64,000 nucleotides of DNA from a bacterium (lineage in GTDB: Bacteria; Bacillota; Bacilli; Lactobacillales; Streptococcaceae). Under the pieces are notes generated by a model. That model searched no databases. It was not told where the DNA came from and was given only the letters and a program-made list of their open reading frames with translations. Shown here piece after piece: positions 18,017-27,360 of this stretch. Positions within the stretch are counted from its first letter, which is position 1; the number at the start of each line of letters is the position of its first letter. A program made the position numbers and the translations under genes. The stretch is from the NCBI GenBank assembly GCA_905221435.1, contig CAJNDD010000002.1:88144-152143 (forward strand), written 5' to 3'.

Positions 18017-19066
18017 TCAATCCTTGTCTGCTTCATTTTCTTTTACGAGATCTTTTTGCGAATCCTTTTCAGAGAGTTTTTGATCGATATACTTGTTAAT
18101 GGTTTCATAAAATTCCTTGGTCATCTCACTATCTAATTTTGTCGAATTATGGACTTGATTGACTTTCAATTGAACAGATTGAATACCGTAAGAGGCTTGT
18201 TTTTGGCGGATTGTTTCTAATTCTTCTTCTGAAATCGGATCTCCAACAACTGTCAAGACTAATTCATTGTTACTTGACTTGTAGACTTGAGTAATGACCG
18301 TATGATTAGAGAACTCTTTTCCTACAAACTGTTTGATCCCTTCTTTTCGTGCTTGATCCATCGTCAGAGTGACTGCTGAATAGCTGGCTGGAAGAACCAA
18401 TAATACAATCAAGGATATCAGCCCAATTCTCATTTTAATGTTTAGCTCTTTAAATGAACTTAAGGGAGATTTTCTCATCAAAATTCTTGTTCCAACAATG
18501 TTAGCTAGCATGATAAAGACACAGTTAATCAAGAAAAGATAGAGAGCCCCGAATAAAAATCGCACATTTCCATTAGCTAAACCATAGCCTGCAGTACAGA
18601 TAGGTGGCATCAGAGCTGTTGCAATAGCTACTCCTGGCACGATATTGTTTGCTTCTTTTTTCCTTGACCCAATTACACCTGCTATCCCACCAGCAATAGC
18701 AATGAGAACATCCCAAATGGTTGGAGAGGTTCGTGCAATCAACTCGCTACTTGCATAAGATAAGGGGGAAATCCAGAAATACAAAGTCGAGACAAGCAAA
18801 CTGACCAATACTTGAGTAAATAAAACCTCTAGAGATTGCTTGATTAAACGCGTATCAAAAATAGCTAAACCAAATCCGAGTCCAACAATCGATGTCATAA
18901 GAGGGGAAATCAGCATGGCTCCAATAATGACAGCTGTTGAATTCATATTTAAACCTATAGAGGCAATAAAAATCGCACACATCAAAATCACTGTATCTCT
19001 TAATCGAACATGAAGATCATCATATAATTTCTCACGGTATTCACGTGTTGAATAGTTTCCGGTCAT
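18017..19066 (-). CDS. DUF389 domain-containing membrane protein
   Basis: This 349-residue protein has at least five transmembrane helices and the DUF389 core: MNSTAVIIGAMLISPLM near residues 41-57 and PGVAIATALMPPICTAGYG near 143-161. The C-terminal 120 residues are hydrophilic (a predicted soluble domain with EEELETIRQKQ) and end in a charged tail. The function of the family is unknown. AAAGGAG precedes the ATG. It is the only intact gene between the two rpsI ends and may be cargo of the former element. Confidence 0.85.
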   Translation of the reverse strand: MTGNYSTREYREKLYDDLHVRLRDTVILMCAIFIASIGLNMNSTAVIIGAMLISPLMTSIVGLGFGLAIFDTRLIKQSLEVLFTQVLVSLLVSTLYFWISPLSYASSELIARTSPTIWDVLIAIAGGIAGVIGSRKKEANNIVPGVAIATALMPPICTAGYGLANGNVRFLFGALYLFLINCVFIMLANIVGTRILMRKSPLSSFKELNIKMRIGLISLIVLLVLPASYSAVTLTMDQARKEGIKQFVGKEFSNHTVITQVYKSSNNELVLTVVGDPISEEELETIRQKQASYGIQSVQLKVNQVHNSTKLDSEMTKEFYETINKYIDQKLSEKDSQKDLVKENEADKD

Positions 19067-19343
19067 TGGTTACTCCTTTTATTTCATATACTCTTGTTTC
19101 TGCTTAGATGATGGCAGAGAGACTTCTGTCTAAACTGACATATTTTTAATTCTCACTTATAATTCTTATGAACATTATCTTTTAAATATCCATCAATCCA
19201 TCCTACACACTATATCAAAAATTTTACAGTTTTTCAAGGAGAACTCAATCAATTTGAAAGATAGTGAAAGGAAGAAATTTTTGTATCCTTATCCGAAGAT
19301 GAAAAAACGTTATCTCCTCTGAAAGAAGATGCCGTTTTAATCT
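19067..19343. other. AT-rich gap without recognisable genes
   Basis: I see no open frame with a start and ribosome-binding site here and no strong hairpin. It lies between the DUF389 gene and a pseudogene and presumably contains the DUF389 promoter. Confidence 0.4.
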
Positions 19344-19649
19344 TTAAACATGATGAGTGTGTTTGACAATCCATTGCTCCATTTTGATGTTCAACCAGAA
19401 GCCTTAGATTCCAAACGTGATGATGGTTAGAAGAAACTACTTGATCCGGTTACCGAACAGTTGTGCTCCATTCCCGTCAAAGTATAGACGTTGCCCATCC
19501 ACTACTGTGTGTTTGGTTTTCCAATTTTGCATCATGCAAACCGCCCAAGGTGTTGCGATCCCCAAGGTAAGCCCGCAAATTATGGCTACTAAGATAGAGT
19601 ATCCAATATAATCTAGGATTCCTCCGTCAAAATAACTTTCAGATTTCAT
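19344..19649 (-). pseudogene. DUF898-like small membrane protein, broken by two stop codons
   Basis: The frame begins MKSESYFDGGILDYIGYSIL after a good AAAGGAG site and continues through ATPWAVCMMQNWKTKHTVV and LFGNRIK. It then meets TAG where the family has Trp, reads FLLTIITFGI, meets TAA where Tyr is expected, and ends with a recognisable GFWLNIKMEQWIVKHTHHV. The residues on both sides of each stop are conserved family sequence, so this is recent decay, not misreading of a short gene. It lies next to another pseudogene. Confidence 0.75.
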
Positions 19650-19707
19650 ATTATCTCCTTTATTTTTATATGTTTATATTCTAGGCACTCTATTGCATTA
19701 TTATTTT

Positions 19708-20289
19708 TTACATTTGAACAATCTTACGATAACTTCTTGAAGTAATCATAAAGATTAAAACATAGATGAGTGCAAAGATTCCACAGATTGATAAGGTTAT
19801 AATCAACATCATGGTCGCATCGACTACTCCAATGACCTTTAGAATCAAGCTCAACATATGATAAGTAAAGGCCAGATGGAGGAAGGCAAAGATTACAGGA
19901 AGAAAGAAAACGGTCAAGATTTACTTGTTAATAGTTTGCTTGATCTGCTTTTGATCCAAACCAACCTTTTGCAAAATTACAAAGCGTTCGCGGTCTTCAT
20001 ATCCTTCAGAGATTTGTTTGTAGTAGATGACTAATACTGTACCGAACATAAAGATAATGGATAGGAAGATACCGATAAAGAAGAAGCCACCAAACATTGC
20101 ATTGCCTTCTTGGCTATTATTTGCTTTACTAGATCCGTAAACAACGCTTTCCTGATTTTCAAAATGAAGCGATTGTTTATAAGGAGAGAACAAATCTTGT
20201 CCTCTCCAGAGTATGACTTTTTGGTAACCCACTACAGTTGACAAAGAGCCTGAGTTTGGTGTGAAAAGTGGTGTGAATTTTGCTAAAAA
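19708..20289 (-). pseudogene. FtsX-like ABC permease (BceB type), C-terminal remnant with a nonsense codon
   Basis: Only the last 190 or so codons remain. They read GGFFFIGIFLSIIFMFGTVL, YYKQISEGYEDRERFVILQK, GLDQKQIKQTINK, then TAA, then ILTVFFLPVIFAFLHLAF to SRSYRKIVQM. Both halves are in the same frame, and a TAA replaces one residue. This is the C-terminus of the large permeases of peptide-antibiotic-sensing ABC transporters. The 5' portion is lost; the frame now runs into the TGGTGTG repeats next to rpsI. Confidence 0.8.
20257..20281 (+). repeat. Direct TGGTGTG repeats beside rpsI
   Basis: TGGTGTGAAAA (20257-20267) and TGGTGTGAATTTT (20269-20281) are direct repeats 12 bp apart. They match the motifs at 17637-17698 inside the other end of the interval. 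Confidence 0.5.
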
Positions 20290-20295
20290 TCATCA

Positions 20296-20329
20296 AAAAA
20301 ACACCCCATGGTGTGAACCATGAAGTGTT
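20296..20329 (-). terminator. Terminator of the rplM-rpsI operon
   Basis: This is the same 34 bp as at 17270-17303. A 13-bp stem with two G-T pairs, a TCAC loop and a run of T on the minus strand lies 26 bp past the rpsI stop. Confidence 0.85.
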
Positions 20330-20354
20330 GTAAATGCTGTATTGTAGCTGGTTC

Positions 20355-20747
20355 TTAACGTTTAGAGAACTGGCTAGCTTTACGAGCTTTCTTAAGACCT
20401 GGTTTCTTACGTTCAACTTTACGTGAGTCACGTGTAAGAAGTCCTGCGCGTTTCAATGAATCGCGGAAGTCTGGGTCTACTTGAAGAAGGGCACGAGCGA
20501 TACCGTGACGGATAGCTCCTGCTTGACCAGCGTATCCACCACCTACAACGTTAACGAAAACGTCGTATGAACCTACAGTAGAAGTAACTGCGAATGGTTG
20601 GTTGATAACAAGACGAAGGTCAGCGTGTGGGATGTACTCTTCAACATCTTTTTTGTTAACAGTGATTTTACCAGTTCCTGGAACAAGGCGAACGCGTGCA
20701 ACAGCGTTTTTACGACGTCCAGTACCTGCATATTGTGCTTGTGACAT
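20355..20747 (-). CDS. rpsI: 30S ribosomal protein S9
   Basis: S9 is a small-subunit protein whose C-terminal tail reaches the P-site tRNA. It has 130 residues, the usual length, starts [20 protein letters not shown] and ends in the invariant KASQFSKR. It follows rplM by 18 bp in the conserved L13-S9 operon. The last 15 codons occur again at 17483-17532, so this 3' end may have been supplied by an integrated element. Confidence 0.98.
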   Translation of the reverse strand: MSQAQYAGTGRRKNAVARVRLVPGTGKITVNKKDVEEYIPHADLRLVINQPFAVTSTVGSYDVFVNVVGGGYAGQAGAIRHGIARALLQVDPDFRDSLKRAGLLTRDSRKVERKKPGLKKARKASQFSKR

Positions 20748-20765
20748 ACTTTATTGTTCCTTTCC

Positions 20766-21212
20766 TTAGATAAGTCCTGAAATATCAAGAACTTCTGGTT
20801 GTTGTGCAGCGTGAGTGTGCTCAGCTCCAACGAATACTTTCAATTTCATACCTTGAGCGCGACCAAGAGTATTGTGTGGAAGCATACCTTTAACTGATTT
20901 TTCGATCAAACGTACTGCATTTTTAGAACGAAGTTCACCAGCAGAGATTTGTTTCAATCCACCTGGGTGGTTTGAGTGAGTGTAGTAGATCTTATCAGTT
21001 GCTTTTTTACCAGTCAATTTAACTTTTTCAGCATTGATAACGATTACGAAGTCGCCTGTATCAGTGTGTGGTGTGAATGTTGGTTTGTTTTTTCCGCGAA
21101 GTACGCTAGCAACAACTGCTGAAAGGCGTCCAAGAGGTACATCAGTTGCGTCAACAACGTACCATTTGCGTTCTACTTGGCCTGGTTTAGCCATGAATGT
21201 AGTTTTGTTCAT
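20766..21212 (-). CDS. rplM: 50S ribosomal protein L13
   Basis: L13 is an early-assembly protein of the large subunit. The 148-residue protein starts [20 protein letters not shown] and contains the conserved core ([28 protein letters not shown]). I place the start at 21212, where TAGGAG lies 7 nt upstream; the longer frame to 21338 reads through the structured leader. An L13-type leader and a good promoter lie upstream. Confidence 0.97.
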   Translation of the reverse strand: MNKTTFMAKPGQVERKWYVVDATDVPLGRLSAVVASVLRGKNKPTFTPHTDTGDFVIVINAEKVKLTGKKATDKIYYTHSNHPGGLKQISAGELRSKNAVRLIEKSVKGMLPHNTLGRAQGMKLKVFVGAEHTHAAQQPEVLDISGLI

Positions 21213-21237
21213 GATTTCTCCTATATGAATATCGTTT

Positions 21238-21310
21238 TTGTTTACAGGGCGGATGTTCCGGTCCGCGGGGTATTTGAAAGGTTCCGGGGCCTTACAAATG
21301 GGGTAAACAA
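21238..21310 (-). ncRNA. L13-type ribosomal protein leader
   Basis: The 5' untranslated RNA of rplM is closed by TTGTTTAC (minus strand, from 21310) pairing with GTAAACAA (to 21238) and is very GC-rich inside (GGCCCCGGAACC, CCCCGCGGACCGGAAC). That is unusual for this AT-rich genome. Firmicute rplM leaders of this size are known to mediate L13 autoregulation; the family match is inferred from position and fold. Confidence 0.65.
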
Positions 21311-21321
21311 TACCGTCTACT

Positions 21322-21351
21322 ATCATACCAAATTTCACTACTAAAAGTCAA
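21322..21351 (-). promoter_or_regulatory. rplM-rpsI promoter
   Basis: On the minus strand -35 TTGACT (21346-21351), an 18-bp spacer and -10 TATGAT (21322-21327) start transcription just ahead of the leader stem. Confidence 0.7.
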
Positions 21352-21396
21352 TAGATATGAAAAATATTTTTACTGATTTTGGCGTTTAACATCTAG

Positions 21397-21417
21397 AAAA
21401 ACCTCGCTTTTGCGAGG
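21397..21417 (-). terminator. Terminator of the Nat-type ABC operon
   Basis: CCTCGC (21402-21407) and GCGAGG (21412-21417) form a 6-bp GC-rich stem with a TTTT loop and a following T run on the minus strand, 5 bp from the permease stop. Confidence 0.85.
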
Positions 21418-21422
21418 CTCTC

Positions 21423-22622
21423 CTATTTATAAGCTAAGGCACGTTTAAAGGTTTTCCAGATTCCCAAATCATCCGTTTGAAGGACTAGACTAGCATACAT
21501 GCGTCCGATAAAGGCTGTCGCAGTGACCGCAAAAACAACCGTTATGGCAAGCGAAATCCAAGCTTCTAGACCACTTGCATACCCATTTATAGCTCTAAAT
21601 GGCATAAAGAAGGTCGAGATGAAAGGAATGTAGGAGCCAATTTTCAGAACTAAATTGTCCCCAGCAGCACCTAGAGAGGTCACACCGACAAATCCTGCTA
21701 TAATCAAGATCATCAATGGCGACAAGGCCTTTCCTGAATCCTCAGGGCGAGAAACCATAGAGCCTAGAAAGGCTGCTAAAACAACGTACATAAAGAGGCT
21801 AACCAACACAAACAATAAGGTATTGAGCGAGAAAGCCTCTCCTATATGGTTTAAAATACCAGATTGTGCCAAGATTGGTAGGTCTTTAAAGAGCAGAATG
21901 GCAGCCAGTCCACCCACGACGTAAATCCCAATATGGGTCAAAATCACAAGAAGCAAAGCTAGCATGCGAGCGTAGAAATAATGACTTGCTCGGATACTAG
22001 AAAAGACCACCTCCATGATTTTGGTTCCTTTCTCGCTGGCTACTTCCTGAGCAGTGACGCTAGCATAGGTAATCAAAATCATATAAAGGAAGAAACCAAG
22101 CCCTGCGGCCGCAATGGTTTGAACAATTTTTTTGTTTTCCTTGGATTCATCAATCTTCTCAGTAAAGTCAACGGTTTGACTCAAGCGTTTTTCCTGTTCT
22201 TGAGACAAATTGGCTGCTGAGCGATTGAGTTGGTATTGCAGTTCGTTTAACTTATTGGTTACTGCTAGTTTGATGCCACTTTCAAGAGAAGTTTCACCGT
22301 GATAGACAGCCTTGAGGACGCTGTCCTCTTGATCAATGGTTAGATAACCCTTGATTTTCTCATCCTTGATAGCAGCTTGGGCACTGGCTTCATCCTTGTA
22401 ATCAAAGTTGATACCATTGGTACCCTTGAGCCCTTCTTCCACAGATGGCACCGTTGTCACTACTGCTATCTTGCTATTCTTGGCCATAGAAGACCCTTGG
22501 AGATAGCCGATTCCTACAGATAAGGCTAAAAAGAGGAACGGCGAAATCACCATAAAGAAGAAACTCCACGACTTGACATGTCGAAGATAGGTTTCCTTCA
22601 TTACAACCCACATATTTCTCAT
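21423..22622 (-). CDS. ABC-2 type transporter permease (NatB-like)
   Basis: This 399-residue exporter subunit has one N-terminal membrane helix, a large extracytoplasmic domain (residues about 45-180) with a helical Gln/Glu-rich part, and six further helices to the C-terminus. This is the NatB/YhaP layout of sodium- or peptide-stress exporters. It overlaps its ATPase gene by 4 bp, so both are made together. The substrate cannot be read from sequence. Confidence 0.9.
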   Translation of the reverse strand: MRNMWVVMKETYLRHVKSWSFFFMVISPFLFLALSVGIGYLQGSSMAKNSKIAVVTTVPSVEEGLKGTNGINFDYKDEASAQAAIKDEKIKGYLTIDQEDSVLKAVYHGETSLESGIKLAVTNKLNELQYQLNRSAANLSQEQEKRLSQTVDFTEKIDESKENKKIVQTIAAAGLGFFLYMILITYASVTAQEVASEKGTKIMEVVFSSIRASHYFYARMLALLLVILTHIGIYVVGGLAAILLFKDLPILAQSGILNHIGEAFSLNTLLFVLVSLFMYVVLAAFLGSMVSRPEDSGKALSPLMILIIAGFVGVTSLGAAGDNLVLKIGSYIPFISTFFMPFRAINGYASGLEAWISLAITVVFAVTATAFIGRMYASLVLQTDDLGIWKTFKRALAYK

Positions 22623-23512
22623 ACTTCTACCCCTGATTCTAGTTTAAAGATTTCATCGATTGTTGGAGCTTGTTGATCAAAGGTCGCGATGTATTGACCT
22701 TGAGTGAGGATTGGGAAGAGTTCCCTACCAGCGCTCTCATCATCTAGGATCAATTTCCAACTTCCTTGCTTGGTCAAGCTCACCTGTTTGACGTGAGGAA
22801 GTTTTTCCAATTCTTCCTTGCTTTGTTCACTTGAAACAAAGAGACGTGTTTTCCCATATTGATTACGGACATCCTGAACTGGTCCATGCAAGACCACACG
22901 CCCGTCACGAATCATGAGAATATCATCGCAAAGTTCCTCAACGTTGGTCATAACATGGTCAGAAAAGATAATGATTGCACCACGCTCTTTCTCTTTCAAG
23001 ATGACTTGTTTGAGTAACTCGGTATTAACTGGATCCAAACCACTAAAAGGTTCATCCAGGATAATCAAGTCAGGCTCATGGATTAGGGTAATAATCAGCT
23101 GAATTTTCTGCTGATTCCCTTTGGAGAGACTCTTGATTTTGTCGGTCAATTTGCCCTTCACTTCCAGTTTTTCCATCCATTGAGGGAGTCTTTCCTTGAC
23201 TTCCTTAGCATCCATGCCTTTTAGAGTCGCCAAGTAGCGAACTTGCTCAAGGACTGTCAGCTTGGGCATGAGGCTACGTTCCTCAGGCAGATAGCCAATC
23301 CGAGCGTAGGTTTCCTGACGAATCTCCTGCCCATCCAGACTGATCTCTCCTTGATAGTCCAAAAATTTCAACATACTGTGGAAAATCGTTGTTTTCCCAG
23401 CACCATTTTTCCCGACTAGCCCCAGAATCCGTCCTGGACTTGCCTGAAAATCGACACCAAACAAGACTTGCTTGGAACCGAAACTTTTCTCTAGATTTCT
23501 TACTTCTAGCAT
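22619..23512 (-). CDS. ABC transporter ATP-binding protein (NatA-like)
   Basis: This 297-residue ATPase is the partner of the NatB-like permease. It has Walker A (GKNGAGKTT), signature region (LSKGNQQKIQLIITL, LSKGN in place of LSGGQ as usual in this group), Walker B (LIILDEP) and the H-loop (FSDHVM). The C-terminal 80 residues form the extra domain common in YhaQ/NatA-type exporters. GGAGG precedes the ATG. Confidence 0.93.
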   Translation of the reverse strand: MLEVRNLEKSFGSKQVLFGVDFQASPGRILGLVGKNGAGKTTIFHSMLKFLDYQGEISLDGQEIRQETYARIGYLPEERSLMPKLTVLEQVRYLATLKGMDAKEVKERLPQWMEKLEVKGKLTDKIKSLSKGNQQKIQLIITLIHEPDLIILDEPFSGLDPVNTELLKQVILKEKERGAIIIFSDHVMTNVEELCDDILMIRDGRVVLHGPVQDVRNQYGKTRLFVSSEQSKEELEKLPHVKQVSLTKQGSWKLILDDESAGRELFPILTQGQYIATFDQQAPTIDEIFKLESGVEV

Positions 23513-23735
23513 TTTCCACCTCCGAAATATGTTGCACTTATTATACTCCTTTTTGATAGCCTTTACAAGGATTTATGTACATTTTTATCTTGTTCATCCT
23601 TCCTTAAAAACTAAACTCTCTAAGGATTTTGAGTACCCAAGTGATAGAACAATTATAGCCCATTAAAGTGTATACAGGTGCTCTTACTCCTCAATTGTCC
23701 ATTTTTGATCCTGAATTGTCATTTTGAAAAGCAAA

Positions 23736-23757
23736 AATCCACCCCGAAGGATGGATT
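23736..23757 (-). terminator. Terminator of pheT
   Basis: AATCCACCC (23736-23744) pairs with GGATGGATT (23749-23757), allowing wobble, around CGAA. A T run follows on the minus strand directly after the pheT stop. Confidence 0.8.
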
Positions 23758-23763
23758 GATGAG

Positions 23764-26169
23764 TTAACGCACTTCTGCATTGACTTTTTCTTCGAGTGAT
23801 GCTTGAATTTTTTCCATATAGCGTGCGACTTCTTCGTCCGTCAAGCTATCTTCTGGATTTTGGAAAGTCAGGCTGTAAGCCATTGACTTCATACCAAGTC
23901 CCAATTTTTCACCTGAGAAGACGTCAAAGAGTTTGATATCTGTCAAACGTTTCACACCTGCAGCTCGGATAGTATCTACAACTTCTTGGTGAGTGACTTC
24001 TGCCTTGAGAAGTAGAGCAATATCACGACTAACCGCTGGGAATTTGGTGATTTCCACAAATGGAGCAGCTGGTTGAAGGGCAGCCTCTATGGCTGAAAGG
24101 TTAAGCTCCGCTACATACGTTTCTGGAATATCGTAAGCCTTAGCTGTGACTGGATGCACTTGACCAAGGAAACCAAGAACTTGATCACCGAGTGAAATCA
24201 CAGCTGTACGGCCTGGGTGAAGACTAGCAATTTCATCTGTTGCTGTATAAGTCACTTCAAGCCCCAAGCGAGTAAAGAGCGCTTCAAGGATTCCCTTAAC
24301 ATAGAAGAAATCAACTGGAACTGCTGCCGTTTGGAAGTCTTTTTCTGCAACCAAGCCTGTCAAAACAAGGGCAAAGCTGTTGATTTCGTTTGGTAGGTCT
24401 TCTTTCGGATTGCCTGTTTGTTCAAAGACTTTTCCAATCTCATAAAGAGCCAAGTTTTTGTTCTTACGAGCCACGTTATAGGCTACCGTATCCAAAATAC
24501 CTGAGATCATATTTTGACGGAGGACAGAACGATCCACAGTCATTGGCCACATGAGCTCTGTAAGGTTACTTGGTTGAGCTGTAAACTCAACTGCTTTTTC
24601 AGGAGTTGTCAATGCGTAGGTGATGATCTCAGTCAGTCCTGCTCCTTCAGCGATAGTACGAACTTGGCGACGCAATTTTTGTGTCGCAGTCAATTCACCA
24701 GCTGTACCGTCATCTTTTGGAAGACTGGTTGGCAAGCGATCATAACCATAGATACGAGCGATTTCTTCAAAGAGGTCCGCTTCGATGGTGATATCCCAAC
24801 GACGACGAGGTACGCTGACTGTAAAGCTTTCTGCATTGCCAGAAAGACCAAAGCCAAGACGACGGAAGACATCTTCCACATCAGCATATGAAAGTTCCGT
24901 ACCAAGGACACGGTTGACGTCAGCCAGAGTTGAAGATACTTCTACATCTGAAGTGTCAAGCTCCCCCGCTGAAACGATGCCCTTACGCACCGTCGCACCT
25001 GCAAGATCAGCAATCATACTTGCTGCCGCATCAAGGGCTTCATTAACAGTTGCCACATTGATCCCTTTTTCAAAGCGAGAAGACGACTCCGAACGAAGGT
25101 TGAGGCGTCCGCTAGTCTTGCGGATGGATTTGCCATTGAAGACAGCTGCTTCAAGGACAACACGACTAGATTTTTCAGAGATTTCTGTCGCTTGGCCGCC
25201 CATAACACCTGCAAGGGCAACTGGCTTGTCTGCGACAGTGATGACTAGGTCAGTTTCTGCAAGTTCACGTTCTTCACCGTCCAAGGTCACCAATTTTTCA
25301 CCAGCACGCGCTTCACGCACATGAATCTCGCTTCCTTCAAAGGTATCCAAGTCAAAGGCATGCATCGGTTGACCAAAGTAAAGCAAGATGTAGTTTGTCA
25401 CGTCTACAACGTTGTTGATAGGACGAATCCCTTCATTCATAAGAAGGTTTTGCAACCATTGTGGACTTGGTGCGATGGTCACATTGTCCAAGATACGGGC
25501 CGCATAGTAAGGTGCCTTGTCTGTCTCAATGCCTACAGAAAGGGCGTCTGCGGCAGCTTGGTCCGTTTCTGCAAGAGAAAACTCTTTAAAGCTAACTGCC
25601 TTGTCATAGATGGCTGCCACTTCGTGCGCTACCCCACGCATAGAAAGAGCGTCTGCACGGTTTGGAGTTATGGAAAGTTCGATGATTTCATCATCCAAGT
25701 CTAGATATGAGAAGACTTCCTCACCTGGAACGGCATTTTCTGGCAAGATTTGAATGCCATCTGCGAATTCCTTTGGCACAACAGAGTCAGAAATTCCCAA
25801 TTCACCAAGGGAACAGATCATTCCAAGTGACTCCAAACCACGGATTTTCCCTTTTTTGATCTTGTAGTTATCAGCGATGCGAGCTCCTGGAAGAGCCACC
25901 ATGACCTTGATACCAGCACGTACATTCGGTGCACCACAAACGATCTGACGGGCTTCTTCTTCGCCAACGTTAACCTGACAGACATGCAAGTGTGTTTCTG
26001 GCACATCTTCGCAAGACAAGACCTCACCGACGACAATTTTTGAGAGACCGGCAGCCGGTGATTCGACACCTTCGACCTCAATCCCTGTAGTTGACATTTT
26101 CTCAGCCAACTCTTGTGATGGCACATCAATGTCCACCAACTCTTTTAACCATTTATAAGATACTAACAT
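23764..26169 (-). CDS. pheT: Phenylalanine--tRNA ligase beta subunit
   Basis: PheT forms an alpha2-beta2 enzyme with PheS and charges tRNA-Phe; it carries the editing and anticodon-binding parts. The 801-residue protein has the N-terminal tRNA-binding OB domain (residues about 40-155), B3/B4 editing core, B5 domain, catalytic-like core and the C-terminal ferredoxin-fold anticodon domain ([16 protein letters not shown]). The start at 26169 has no clear ribosome-binding site; a 24-codon frame overlaps it and may couple translation. Confidence 0.97.
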   Translation of the reverse strand: MLVSYKWLKELVDIDVPSQELAEKMSTTGIEVEGVESPAAGLSKIVVGEVLSCEDVPETHLHVCQVNVGEEEARQIVCGAPNVRAGIKVMVALPGARIADNYKIKKGKIRGLESLGMICSLGELGISDSVVPKEFADGIQILPENAVPGEEVFSYLDLDDEIIELSITPNRADALSMRGVAHEVAAIYDKAVSFKEFSLAETDQAAADALSVGIETDKAPYYAARILDNVTIAPSPQWLQNLLMNEGIRPINNVVDVTNYILLYFGQPMHAFDLDTFEGSEIHVREARAGEKLVTLDGEERELAETDLVITVADKPVALAGVMGGQATEISEKSSRVVLEAAVFNGKSIRKTSGRLNLRSESSSRFEKGINVATVNEALDAAASMIADLAGATVRKGIVSAGELDTSDVEVSSTLADVNRVLGTELSYADVEDVFRRLGFGLSGNAESFTVSVPRRRWDITIEADLFEEIARIYGYDRLPTSLPKDDGTAGELTATQKLRRQVRTIAEGAGLTEIITYALTTPEKAVEFTAQPSNLTELMWPMTVDRSVLRQNMISGILDTVAYNVARKNKNLALYEIGKVFEQTGNPKEDLPNEINSFALVLTGLVAEKDFQTAAVPVDFFYVKGILEALFTRLGLEVTYTATDEIASLHPGRTAVISLGDQVLGFLGQVHPVTAKAYDIPETYVAELNLSAIEAALQPAAPFVEITKFPAVSRDIALLLKAEVTHQEVVDTIRAAGVKRLTDIKLFDVFSGEKLGLGMKSMAYSLTFQNPEDSLTDEEVARYMEKIQASLEEKVNAEVR

Positions 26170-26237
26170 AATTCTGATTCTAAGATCCCACCAAGTAAGA
26201 TCTTTTCAATTCCTTTCTTTTTCTTCGAGTCAGTCAT
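26163..26237 (-). CDS. Possible 24-codon ORF overlapping the pheT start
   Basis: A frame starting [20 protein letters not shown] ends with a TAG that overlaps the pheT start (ATGTTAG). pheT itself lacks an obvious ribosome-binding site, so ribosomes finishing here could reinitiate on pheT. The ORF's own site is only AAAAAAGAA. No homology is recognised; it might be a remnant of a lost gene between pheS and pheT. Confidence 0.25.
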   Translation of the reverse strand: MTDSKKKKGIEKILLGGILESELC

Positions 26238-26297
26238 TTCTTTTTTAACTATATGAAATGTGAGCGACTGTATAGGACTGTGTTTCAGGTTTCAATC

Positions 26298-27344
26298 TTA
26301 TTTAAACTGTTCTGAGAAGCGGACATCTCCTTGATAGAATCCACGGATATCGTTAATTCCGTAACGGAGCATAGCTACACGCTCTTGACCAAGACCAAAG
26401 GCAAATCCAGAGTAAACAGTCGCATCGATTCCACTCATTTCAAGGACACGTGGGTGAACCATACCGGCACCCATAATCTCGATCCAACCTGTTTTCTTAC
26501 ACACGTTACAGCCTTCTCCACCACACTTGAAGCATGAAACATCCACCTCAACAGATGGCTCTGTGAATGGGAAATAAGATGGACGCAAACGGATCTGACG
26601 CTCTTCACCGAACATCTTTTGGACAATCAACTGAAGGGTGCCTTGAAGATCTGCCATAGAGATGTTTTTCCCAACAACCAAACCTTCGATTTGGTGGAAT
26701 TGGTGACTGTGGGTCGCATCGTCCGTATCACGACGGAACACACGACCTGGTGAGATCATTTTCAAAGGACCTTTTGAAAAATCATGAGCATCCATCGCAC
26801 GCGCCTGAACTGGAGACGTGTGAGTACGAAGCAAGATTTCTTCTGTGATGTAGAAAGTATCCTGCATATCACGAGCTGGGTGATCTTTTGGAAGATTCAT
26901 ACGCTCAAAGTTGTAGTAGTCTTGCTCCACTTCAAAACCATCCACAACTTGGTACCCCATACCGATGAAAATATCTTCGATTTCTTCACTTGTTTGTGTG
27001 AGAACATGACGGTGACCAGTCGCAACTGGGCGACCTGGAAGTGTCACATCGATGCTCTCACTTGCTAGTTGAGCTTCTACTTTCTTTTCTTCCAAGAGCT
27101 TAGCCGTTTCTTCAAAGGCCGCTGTCAAGATATCACGCGCTTCATTAACGTGTTTCCCGATGATTGGGCGCATCTCAGCAGAGACATCTTTCATCCCTTT
27201 GAGGATTTCCGTAAGCGACCCTTTTTTACCAAGGACAGAGACACGCAAATCTTGCATCTCTTTTTCATTTTCAGCAGTAATCTGCTTCAAGCTAGCCAGC
27301 GTTTCTTCGCGAAGCGCTTTTAATTGTTCTTCAATAGTTGACAT
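26298..27344 (-). CDS. pheS: Phenylalanine--tRNA ligase alpha subunit
   Basis: PheS carries the aminoacylation site of the heterotetramer. The 348-residue protein starts [20 protein letters not shown] with the coiled-coil arm (residues 1-90) and contains the class II motifs ([38 protein letters not shown]). GGAGG precedes the ATG at 27344; the longer frame to 27425 extends into the T-box. A four-cysteine cluster ([16 protein letters not shown]) is visible near residues 270-285. Confidence 0.98.
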   Translation of the reverse strand: MSTIEEQLKALREETLASLKQITAENEKEMQDLRVSVLGKKGSLTEILKGMKDVSAEMRPIIGKHVNEARDILTAAFEETAKLLEEKKVEAQLASESIDVTLPGRPVATGHRHVLTQTSEEIEDIFIGMGYQVVDGFEVEQDYYNFERMNLPKDHPARDMQDTFYITEEILLRTHTSPVQARAMDAHDFSKGPLKMISPGRVFRRDTDDATHSHQFHQIEGLVVGKNISMADLQGTLQLIVQKMFGEERQIRLRPSYFPFTEPSVEVDVSCFKCGGEGCNVCKKTGWIEIMGAGMVHPRVLEMSGIDATVYSGFAFGLGQERVAMLRYGINDIRGFYQGDVRFSEQFK

Positions 27345-27360
27345 AATTCCTCCATCAGTC

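Noticed and set aside
20766..21338. Longer rplM frame beginning 42 codons upstream
   Set aside because: It would translate the structured leader; the ATG at 21212 has a proper ribosome-binding site.
24785..25324. 179-codon frame antisense to pheT
   Set aside because: Low-complexity Ser/Arg/Thr-rich shadow of a conserved gene, without a ribosome-binding site.
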